In this document: positions 1 through 5,083 of the stretch, piece by piece
Position numbering within the stretch: position 1 is the first letter of the stretch
Layout: each line of letters opens with the position of its first letter
DNA from: Desulfobacterales bacterium
GTDB lineage: Bacteria; Desulfobacterota; DSM-4660; Desulfatiglandales; B25-G16
DNA: 6,815 bases
Assembly: GCA_013375335.1 (NCBI GenBank)
Contig: JABXJZ010000074.1
Coordinates: 1 to 6,815, forward strand
Direction: 5' to 3'
Notes under the pieces: model-generated
Told to the model about the DNA's origin: nothing
The model's database searches: none
What the model saw: only the letters and a program-made list of their open reading frames with translations
Position numbers and translations under genes: made by a program

Positions 1-94
1 GATCCAGAATGAAATATGATACGATTGAAAGCAAGTAGACGGCGATTAGCTTGACCAAAGGGGGAAGTTTTCCAAAAAATAACTCAAGATTCAT
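1..94 (-). CDS. N-terminus of a small membrane protein, cut by the window edge
   Basis: An ATG at 94 opens a frame that stays open to the left edge (31 codons). It begins MNLELFFGKLPP and continues into a hydrophobic stretch (LVKLIAVYLLSIVSYFIL, about residues 13-30) that looks like a transmembrane helix or signal anchor. The start is supported by a strong Shine-Dalgarno, GGAAGGAGTGAG, directly before the ATG. The gene is third in a minus-strand series, 130 nt downstream of the 631-aa surface protein gene, but it has its own copy of the shared promoter element (154-174), so it is probably transcribed separately. The family cannot be recognised from 31 residues. The start is well supported; the function is unknown. 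Confidence 0.65.
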   Translation of the reverse strand, partial: MNLELFFGKLPPLVKLIAVYLLSIVSYFILD

Positions 95-106
95 CTCACT
101 CCTTCC
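95..106 (-). promoter_or_regulatory. Shine-Dalgarno of the left-edge membrane gene
   Basis: Read on the minus strand this is GGAAGGAGTGAG immediately before the ATG at 94. AGGAGTGA matches the complement of the archaeal 16S 3' end (AGGAGGTGA) with one base missing. It is the only strong ribosome-binding site in the left block. The two surface-protein genes have none, which fits their very short predicted leaders. Confidence 0.65.
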
Positions 107-153
107 GCTGGTCCTTCTCCGATATCTTGTGCATAAAATAGTTCAACTAATAT

Positions 154-174
154 TTGATACTATAAATTAGAACA
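154..174 (-). promoter_or_regulatory. Shared promoter element, copy A
   Basis: The minus strand reads TGTTCTAA, then TTTA, then TAGTAT, C, AA. This is the same 21-bp element found at 2148-2168, 2556-2576 and 2643-2663. Its 4-nt core makes a TATA-like TTTATAG. It lies 59 nt upstream of the ATG at 94 on the coding strand, leaving room for a leader of roughly 30 nt that carries the Shine-Dalgarno. Copy A matches copy C at 20 of 21 positions. It is probably the core promoter, or a promoter combined with a regulator site. Confidence 0.7.
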
Positions 175-224
175 ATGTCCAAGATGGTTGAATACGCCCC
201 ACTGATTTGAGTCAAGACTGGGGA

Positions 225-2120
225 CTATTCGATCTCTATGTCGATGCCTCCACCTGTCCCAAATCCAATTGCCCCTATTTTCACCGAGAGATAGTTTTTT
301 CCCGTAGGAGCGTTAGCAGATACCGAGACAGTAAATATAAATGTAGCCTTCAAGTCGGCCGTCCATGCGCCAGAGTCGGGCTCCATGGACACGGATAGGC
401 CCTTCGGCACCTGCTCAAACTCCAAGGAGAGGGGAATAGGAACATCATAGTTGGGTTTCCCATTAACCGTCACCGTGACCGCTGCAGACTCGCCTCTCCT
501 GATGACCAATTCACCAGGCTCTATCGTGATTTTGATGGGCAAGGGGCCACACATCGGGCGGTCTTCCAGAACTAGCAGTAGCTCCCCAGTGACAGCGTCC
601 ACGACATACCTCCCCTGATAGCAGCCATGCCTGGAGCAGTTGGAGCTGTACACGATTTTCCAGTAGAGTCTGGGCTCGTTGGTGGGGGTGGGCGAGATGT
701 AGATGTGTTCGTAATCGCCGGTGTACCTCAGCTGCTCCGACCAGTCGATGAGCATCACCCGGGGCTCAGCGTAGACCAGCGCGTCGTCCTTGACTATTTC
801 GGCGCGGGGATCCACCTTGTCGCTTGTCTTGATTATCTGTAAGGCCTGCTCCTTTGAGAGGCTCATGTTTAGGTTCATTGGTGGTGGCATTTCCCAAAGC
901 TGGCGATGCGTGATTATTGAGCCATCTCTGGCGTCCATCGTCACCAGTATACCATCGGTGGTCGGAGTGTATGGGGAAAGAGGGTCATAATCCATGAGAG
1001 TCAAGACCGTCCCCGTCCGATACCCATTGAAAGTCCTCGCCCAGTAAAACGCGTATATGGGCGTCCCGTCTTGTTGAGCTTTCCCAAGAACCACTTCTAG
1101 GACGGCGTCCTGCGGGGATTCCACAATTCCCTTTGCGAACTTCACGATGAGGTCGATATACGCCTCCTCAGCGGTCATGTAGCTCCCGGCTTGATTGGGC
1201 GGAAACTCGCATCTGACCACTGGATAATCGTTCCCGAAGTATTCTACCGGCTCGATAACTCGACTGATGAGATCCCCTATAGTGGATTCTGAGAGGATCT
1301 CCCCTGTGAACGCGTCGATGAGGAAGGCAGTTCCTTTCCAGACCAGTTGTCCATTCTCGATGCCGGTGCCCTCGACATCCACACGCCAGGCTGCGGTATA
1401 GTTTGAACTATCTTCAGGATGCTCTGTGATGCCCAGGATTATTCTAGTGAACTTACTCAGAGTCGCGTTTTCCAGGTGCTCGGCGAAGCAGCTCCACGCT
1501 ATCTCTTTAGCCCATTTCTTGGAGATCTCGATGTACTCTGGAGCCTCGAGGGGAGGCACATCGTCGAGTGTGTTAATCATTGTCTCGGCTTCTCCAGTAT
1601 CAGCGTCCACCCTGACTAGGAAGTCGGCGTCGAATATCGTGAAGTTTCCGACTCGTCTCTGCCAGAAAAACTCCCAGTATGCGACGCCTCCGCCGTAATA
1701 GACCTCTGGTTCTCCGATTTCTGTACTTTCAGGGCCATATCTCGTCTCCTCTCGGAGAAGGCTCTCAGCTATCTTACGTGCCAAGGTTCTTGAAATGTTG
1801 ATGTTTGACTCCTCCGTTGGATAGTGATAATCTATCGTGTCCAGTATCTTCCCATTCTTGCTTACCTGGACTTCGATGAGGCTGCAGTTGTTCTTCCAGG
1901 ATACGACGTAGCATTCCTTCCCGGAAATGTTGAACGATCTTACCCTCTGGAAGACCAGGTCCGCCGGAGGCTCTACACTGCGTCTGGCGATCTCCATCGC
2001 CTTCTCCTCATCTATCGTAGAGGGCCATCGAATCAGGATGTAGCTTACAGAGCCTGCCACAACCACTATGAGGAGGGTAAATACGAGTGTCAGCGTTTTA
2101 CCGCTGAAACCGCTTTTCAT
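225..2120 (-). CDS. Membrane-anchored surface protein with PepSY-like repeats and C-terminal Ig-like domain
   Basis: This 631-aa protein has an N-terminal signal anchor (about residues 8-30, after MKSGFSGK) and a long extracellular part. Four segments end in a beta-hairpin of the kind that closes PepSY domains: VDADTGE (171-177), IDAFTGE (268-274), MDARDGS (395-401) and VDAVTGE (507-513). Each follows a helix rich in A, I and K/E (for example 38-48, 112-124, 199-213, 316-332, 421-432) and aromatic strands such as AYWEFFW. PepSY-like modules are known as inhibitory or protein-binding domains of secreted proteins; the assignment here rests on pattern, not on a search. Residues 528-631 look like an Ig-like beta-sandwich (IEPGELVIRRGESAAVTVTV). 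Eight N-x-S/T sequons and cysteine pairs C70/C79 and C495/C500 fit surface exposure. The ATG at 2120 lies 27 nt after promoter element B and has no Shine-Dalgarno, so the mRNA is probably almost leaderless. No catalytic motif was seen. Confidence 0.85.
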   Translation of the reverse strand: MKSGFSGKTLTLVFTLLIVVVAGSVSYILIRWPSTIDEEKAMEIARRSVEPPADLVFQRVRSFNISGKECYVVSWKNNCSLIEVQVSKNGKILDTIDYHYPTEESNINISRTLARKIAESLLREETRYGPESTEIGEPEVYYGGGVAYWEFFWQRRVGNFTIFDADFLVRVDADTGEAETMINTLDDVPPLEAPEYIEISKKWAKEIAWSCFAEHLENATLSKFTRIILGITEHPEDSSNYTAAWRVDVEGTGIENGQLVWKGTAFLIDAFTGEILSESTIGDLISRVIEPVEYFGNDYPVVRCEFPPNQAGSYMTAEEAYIDLIVKFAKGIVESPQDAVLEVVLGKAQQDGTPIYAFYWARTFNGYRTGTVLTLMDYDPLSPYTPTTDGILVTMDARDGSIITHRQLWEMPPPMNLNMSLSKEQALQIIKTSDKVDPRAEIVKDDALVYAEPRVMLIDWSEQLRYTGDYEHIYISPTPTNEPRLYWKIVYSSNCSRHGCYQGRYVVDAVTGELLLVLEDRPMCGPLPIKITIEPGELVIRRGESAAVTVTVNGKPNYDVPIPLSLEFEQVPKGLSVSMEPDSGAWTADLKATFIFTVSVSANAPTGKNYLSVKIGAIGFGTGGGIDIEIE

Positions 2121-2147
2121 CTCAATATGTTAGTTTCAAGAGCTGAT

Positions 2148-2168
2148 TTAATACTACGTTTTAGAACA
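2148..2168 (-). promoter_or_regulatory. Shared promoter element, copy B
   Basis: The minus strand reads TGTTCTAA, AACG, TAGTAT, T, AA. It ends 27 nt before the ATG of the 631-aa gene, the same distance as copy D has from the 476-aa gene. B and D differ at one position of 21. Placed here, a TBP/TFB complex centred on the TAGTAT half would give a transcription start only a few nucleotides before the ATG, which agrees with the missing Shine-Dalgarno. Confidence 0.75.
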
Positions 2169-2173
2169 GACTG

Positions 2174-2179
2174 AAAAAA
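2174..2179 (-). terminator. T6 tract after the small wHTH gene
   Basis: On the minus strand this is TTTTTT within TTGTTTTTTCAG, 64 nt past the stop of the small wHTH gene and just upstream of promoter element B. Archaeal polymerases commonly stop at such U-tracts without a hairpin. It would separate the wHTH transcript from the surface-protein transcript, in line with each gene having its own promoter. A single tract is only weak evidence. Confidence 0.35.
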
Positions 2180-2243
2180 CAATGAATCGCGCACACACGC
2201 ATTAAATCCCGAAGCCAAACTTCATATCAGGGTACAATCGAAT

Positions 2244-2504
2244 TCATGGTCGCGCGCTTGAGTATTTCTGTAACAGCTTCATTCCAAGATCGGTCAACTC
2301 AAATTTTGTGCCAAACTTTCTGAGAACACCGTATTCGAGCAATCTTTTTCGCGTTCCTTTGGGAATAGAATCCACGATTATCTCTCCATCCTTCGACTCA
2401 AGCAGGGAGGCTCGATAGTATTCGATCATGTTTTCAACGCTTCTATCCGACGACCACTTATCCAGATCTGTCTGCACCGGGTTCATAACAAGTAACTCCA
2501 GCAT
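2244..2504 (-). CDS. Small winged-helix-like DNA-binding protein (putative)
   Basis: This is an 86-aa frame from the ATG at 2504, or 80 aa from the in-frame ATG at 2486 (MNPVQTDLDKW). The later start has GGAG 10 nt upstream, while the first has no ribosome-binding site. The C-terminal half (about residues 48-80) has the look of a winged helix: PKGTRKRLLEYGVLRKFG, then the wing-like turn TKFELTDLGMKLLQ. In archaeal wHTH proteins the pattern 'LleyGvL..g..feLTelG..lL' typically forms the end of the recognition region and the wing. The N-terminal half is helical and charged. There is no membrane segment and no cysteine. Promoter element C lies upstream, so autoregulation through the shared element is an attractive inference. 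It could instead be a small protein of another fold. The coding call is firmer than the function. Confidence 0.65.
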   Translation of the reverse strand: MLELLVMNPVQTDLDKWSSDRSVENMIEYYRASLLESKDGEIIVDSIPKGTRKRLLEYGVLRKFGTKFELTDLGMKLLQKYSSARP

Positions 2505-2555
2505 TCGTTCATGCGCGCTGGCACTCGTCCATTCAGTAAGAGGTTGAACGGGTAT

Positions 2556-2576
2556 TTTATACTATAAATTAGAACA
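2556..2576 (-). promoter_or_regulatory. Shared promoter element, copy C
   Basis: The minus strand reads TGTTCTAA, TTTA, TAGTAT, A, AA. It lies 51 nt upstream of the ATG at 2504, so a leader of about 25-30 nt is expected, as for copy A. A and C share the TTTA core, which makes a TATA-like TTTATAG. It drives the small wHTH gene. Confidence 0.7.
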
Positions 2577-2581
2577 CTTCA

Positions 2582-2636
2582 TGCTACTATTTGAATATCG
2601 TTGCGTGCCACAACAATACTCGTGCTACTAACTTGA
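2582..2636. repeat. Pair of direct repeats between the divergent promoters
   Basis: TGCTACTA occurs at 2582-2589 and again at 2623-2630, followed by TTTGA and ACTTGA respectively. The two copies start 41 bp apart, close to four helical turns. The pair lies between promoter elements C and D, in the gap between the divergent wHTH and 476-aa genes, a natural place for regulator sites. The TACTA part also resembles the reverse complement of the TAGTA half of the shared element. Eight identical bases in an AT-rich region could still be chance. Confidence 0.3.
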
Positions 2637-2642
2637 TTCGTA

Positions 2643-2663
2643 TGTTCTAAAATGTAGTATTAA
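2643..2663 (+). promoter_or_regulatory. Shared promoter element, copy D
   Basis: The plus strand reads TGTTCTAA, AATG, TAGTAT, T, AA, ending 27 nt before the ATG at 2691. It differs from copy B at one base and has exactly the same spacing to the start codon. A second TATA-like string (CTATAAAAG) lies directly before the ATG, but it is too close to drive this start. Confidence 0.75.
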
Positions 2664-2690
2664 GTTGTTGTTCAATCTATTCTATAAAAG

Positions 2691-4121
2691 ATGATCCGGC
2701 GTACAACCGTAGTTGCAGTGGCTACAGCGTTCTTCCTGCTCTTAATTATTGTTTTCACGGCTACAAACCAACTTTGGGTCCCCGACGAACCAGGTAAAAT
2801 CCTGCCCATCTACTCGGGAGAGTTGTGGTGTGTTCCTGATGAGTACCAAGCCCATGTGGCCCTCGAAGGAGTCATTGGCGAAGCTAGTTTCCCCATGATC
2901 AGGAGCTTCTACAAGGGCGTCGACGAGAAGGAGACGGTTATCAGCATCGAGAAAGTCCTCATATTGGAACCTTTATCAGGTGAGAAGGGGAAGCCGTATT
3001 ACCTAGTGGACATCAACTCCAAACCCGTGTCGGCCGTCACTGGAGAATACTCCGAATTCAAAGGAGTACCCCACCTTTGGGTATTCGGCCACAAGTTCAT
3101 TTACGCTGGGCCGGACGAAGAAACGTACACAATGCTATTCCCCGTAGAGATCCACACCAGTCAGGTGACTGATCTCGTCAAGCAAGCGAAAACGGTTCTG
3201 GTCAACGAGGTTGGGGCATCATATTTTCAGAAATATTTCCGCTGGCCCCTATTGTACAAGGAAACCTTCGAAGACTATACTTGGAAATACTATGTTTCTT
3301 ACTCTTACACCCTTAAAGTTGGAGACTACAAGACGACAGAGCCCGTTTACGTGTACTTCGACGAGGTCCGGCAACCAATCTCCACGGTGGGAGTCCCGCT
3401 GAAGGGCAATCGGATGCCGTTCAAGGTGACCCGCGAGGAGGCCATAAGATTGGCCGTGGAAGCGGGGCTGCCCTTGGAGCCCGAACCTTTCGAGGCCGAC
3501 ATCATATACGCAGGGAACTGGGGGGAGGAAAACGAAACCCTCGAGTTCGAGGGACGATATGTGTGGATTGTGTCCGTCTGGATCGACGAACCGGAGGCCA
3601 ACCCGCGCTACTATATGATGGCGGTCATCGACCCCGATACCGGAAAAGTTTACAAGACGAGCCGTATGGGAGTAGCGAGCATCGGGTGCATCGATCATTA
3701 CGATGTTACAAACCCTGAACGAGCCTTGGAACATAATATCCTTGGATACATTGAGGTGTGTTACGTTTCTGAGCCGCCAAGACTAGTCATTGTCAGCCCC
3801 GGCAGAGACGTGAACCTCACAATACAGCTGAGGCTCGTATCCCATGTCCCGGCGTTCAATGAGACCGAAGTTCTCCTCGACCCGGGTCAAGGCTCAGGAT
3901 TCGGCGTGGGCAACGTCATATTCAACGACTACATCGTGTACACACCAAGCGGGAGTATAATCTTGAAGCTGGGTGAACCAGTTAACGTGACAATGACATT
4001 ACGTGTACCAGAAGGTTTCCCCGGTTTCTCCGCAAAACCTCAGCATCTTCTCGGCGTTGGGATCTTAGCAGACGTTCCTTCAGTCTGGGAAGACGGCATG
4101 CAACTCAATCGAATACGATAG
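2691..4121 (+). CDS. Membrane-anchored surface protein, PepSY-like with C-terminal beta-sandwich
   Basis: This 476-aa protein starts with MIRRTTVV and a hydrophobic helix (about residues 6-24) acting as a signal anchor; the rest should lie outside the cell. The clearest PepSY-like unit is at about 245-327: helix TREEAIRLAVEAGL, strand GRYVWIVSVWI, strand RYYMMAVIDPDTGKVYKTS. Two poorer units precede it, around 103-123 (YYLVDINSKPVSAVTGE) and 158-235 (ending VYVYFDEVRQPISTVG). Residues 362-474 look like a beta-sandwich (PPRLVIVSPGRDVNLTIQL). The layout matches the 631-aa protein: anchor, PepSY-like region, Ig-like end. The two share promoter element and spacing, but I see no long stretch of identity, so they are at most distant relatives. 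There is no Shine-Dalgarno before the ATG, and T-tracts follow the stop. No enzymatic motif was seen; the role in the envelope is unknown. Confidence 0.82.
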   Translation: MIRRTTVVAVATAFFLLLIIVFTATNQLWVPDEPGKILPIYSGELWCVPDEYQAHVALEGVIGEASFPMIRSFYKGVDEKETVISIEKVLILEPLSGEKGKPYYLVDINSKPVSAVTGEYSEFKGVPHLWVFGHKFIYAGPDEETYTMLFPVEIHTSQVTDLVKQAKTVLVNEVGASYFQKYFRWPLLYKETFEDYTWKYYVSYSYTLKVGDYKTTEPVYVYFDEVRQPISTVGVPLKGNRMPFKVTREEAIRLAVEAGLPLEPEPFEADIIYAGNWGEENETLEFEGRYVWIVSVWIDEPEANPRYYMMAVIDPDTGKVYKTSRMGVASIGCIDHYDVTNPERALEHNILGYIEVCYVSEPPRLVIVSPGRDVNLTIQLRLVSHVPAFNETEVLLDPGQGSGFGVGNVIFNDYIVYTPSGSIILKLGEPVNVTMTLRVPEGFPGFSAKPQHLLGVGILADVPSVWEDGMQLNRIR

Positions 4122-4197
4122 AAGCTTATATGGCTCAGTATGTTAGAGGATTATCACGCACCGACCTAGTCAAACATCTTTTACTTCTTTAAAACCG

Positions 4198-4235
4198 TTT
4201 TTGGGTCTTTTTTGAAATTCTGGTCAATATTTTTT
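4198..4235 (+). terminator. T-tract cluster after the 476-aa gene
   Basis: Three T-runs lie in 38 nt: T5 at 4198-4202, T6 at 4208-4213 and T6 at 4230-4235. They are 77-114 nt beyond the stop of the 476-aa gene. There is no convincing hairpin before them. Such clustered U-tracts are a usual archaeal terminator. The rest of the gap (4122-4407) is AT-rich and holds the promoter of the next gene. Confidence 0.55.
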
Positions 4236-4363
4236 GATGAAAACCCTTTTTAAAAAAAATACAGCCTTCATTTTAGACAGGGACATGTCGGATGTGGGGG
4301 ATGTCGACGAGTTTTTAACTCAAGGATACTTAGAGTGGCATCTACGCCTTTTTTTCATTCAAT

Positions 4364-4377
4364 AAAAGTTAAATATG
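4364..4377 (+). promoter_or_regulatory. TATA/BRE-like promoter of the HTH regulator gene
   Basis: AAAAG followed by TTAAATATG resembles a BRE plus archaeal TATA box. Its centre near 4373 predicts a transcription start near 4399, just before the possible starts TTG 4408, ATG 4420 and ATG 4429. It is unlike the 21-bp element of the left block, so this gene appears to be under different control. Confidence 0.5.
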
Positions 4378-4387
4378 TAAACCAAAT

Positions 4388-4408
4388 ATGGTTAACATGA
4401 TAACCCAT
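4388..4408. promoter_or_regulatory. Inverted repeat at the predicted transcription start (operator candidate)
   Basis: ATGGTTA (4388-4394), a 6-nt spacer ACATGA, then TAACC-CAT (4401-4408). The arms are complementary over GGTTA/TAACC and then, past one bulged C, over ATG/CAT. The repeat sits on the predicted transcription start of the HTH gene, where a bound dimer would block transcription, so autorepression is a reasonable inference. The arms are short and could be chance. Confidence 0.4.
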
Positions 4409-4881
4409 TGGCCTTCAGCATGGGCTACATGACCGGCCGCGAAACCGACATCTGGGAACTGAGGAGGAACAGACTGAATCAATCGGAGATAGGGAGGCGC
4501 CTCGGCATAACGAGGCAGGCAGTGCACAAGGCCCTGGGCGTGATCGACTCGAAGGTCGAGAGGGCACTCACGGAGGCCGCCGAGACGAACAGGCTGGAGA
4601 TCAGGAGCCTCGACCTGGTCGAGGGGTTTATGGAGGCCTACAGCCCGGCATACCGGATACCGGTGGTCGTGAGCCTGAGCAGGGCGAACGGACTGAAGGT
4701 CTGGCACCTCTACGAGGGCGACTGCGCCAGCTGCGGCTATGAGCGGTCCTGCAGGAGGATGCTCCTGGACGAGGCCGAGGAGAGGGACGTAGAACTCACA
4801 GAGGGAGACAGGAAGATTCCTCCTACCCATCTAGCCCTCAAGATCTTCTCAAGGTACCTGGAGGGCGCCGGAGACGGTTGA
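4408..4881 (+). CDS. HTH transcriptional regulator with a C-terminal cysteine cluster
   Basis: The frame gives 157 aa from TTG 4408, 153 from ATG 4420 or 150 from ATG 4429; none has a Shine-Dalgarno, and the conserved-looking part starts at TGRETDIWELRR. Residues about 14-43 form a helix-turn-helix of the Trp-repressor/sigma-region-4 kind: the first helix IWELRRNRL, then NQSEIGRRLG, turn ITRQ, recognition helix AVHKAL. A connecting helix follows (IDSKVERALTEAAETNRLE), suited to dimerisation. Residues 71-103 may be a small alpha/beta domain, and C106-x2-C109-x5-C115 suggests a metal site or redox switch with a fourth ligand unclear. I recall similar archaeal proteins of about 150 aa but cannot name a characterised one. 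The gene is visibly more GC-rich than its flanks. Its stop TGA (4879-4881) lies inside the upstream extension of the beta-helix frame, so the two may be coupled or parts of one protein. Confidence 0.8.
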   Translation: MAFSMGYMTGRETDIWELRRNRLNQSEIGRRLGITRQAVHKALGVIDSKVERALTEAAETNRLEIRSLDLVEGFMEAYSPAYRIPVVVSLSRANGLKVWHLYEGDCASCGYERSCRRMLLDEAEERDVELTEGDRKIPPTHLALKIFSRYLEGAGDG

Positions 4882-5083
4882 CAAGAAGAGAGTAGATGAG
4901 GCTCTGGACGCTTGTCCGTTCCCTCCGGATAGGAAGCCTCCGGAAAAGGACTTCTTTTCTAAGGCCCACAATCTCTACGATGAGGTCTTCGGAAACTGGA
5001 AGATAGTCGTCTCCATCCTATCGGCTGCGAGCCTGGTTCTCGCCTACAGCCTTCTGATTGTTCCTCCACCCATCGCTCCCTCC
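4835..5083 (+). other. Coding-like upstream extension of the beta-helix protein, without a canonical start
   Basis: The frame of the beta-helix gene is open from just after a TAG at 4832-4834. From about 4880 it reads like protein: DKKRVDEALDACPFPPDRKP, a mixed charged stretch (EKDFFSKAHNLYDEVFGN), then a transmembrane helix encoded at about 4997-5062 (core VVSILSAASLVLAYSLLIV), then PPPIAPS. No ATG, GTG or TTG occurs in frame before GTG 5084. The helix would be the membrane anchor that the downstream ectodomain otherwise lacks at its N-terminus. The start could be non-canonical (GTT 4877 has GGAG 3 nt upstream; CTG 4904 is another). Alternatively the frame could be entered from the HTH gene by a +1 frameshift, or the sequence may contain an error. 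Confidence 0.6.

Noticed and set aside
207..2174. Several plus-strand frames of 60-116 codons across the 631-aa gene.
   Set aside because: They are antisense shadows of the well-supported minus-strand gene, with low-complexity or implausible peptides and no promoters.
3249..3734. A 161-codon minus-strand frame and an 84-codon one inside the 476-aa gene.
   Set aside because: Both are opposite a gene with clear protein character; the peptides are irregular and no ribosome-binding site is seen.
4123..4135. TATA-like CTTATATGG just after the 476-aa stop.
   Set aside because: No start codon with a plausible frame lies at a suitable distance, and T-tract terminators follow.
4285..4365. A 26-codon ORF (MSDVGDVDEFLTQGYLEW...) in the gap, with an AT-rich TATA-like string about 33 nt upstream.
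   Set aside because: It is too short to judge, has only a poor Shine-Dalgarno, and its 3' end is a T7 run overlapping the next promoter. Chance or a gene remnant is as likely.
4369..4830. A 153-codon minus-strand frame opposite the HTH gene.
   Set aside because: It arises from the high GC content of the HTH gene; the peptide is rich in P, H and R with no recognisable pattern, whereas the plus strand encodes a clear helix-turn-helix.
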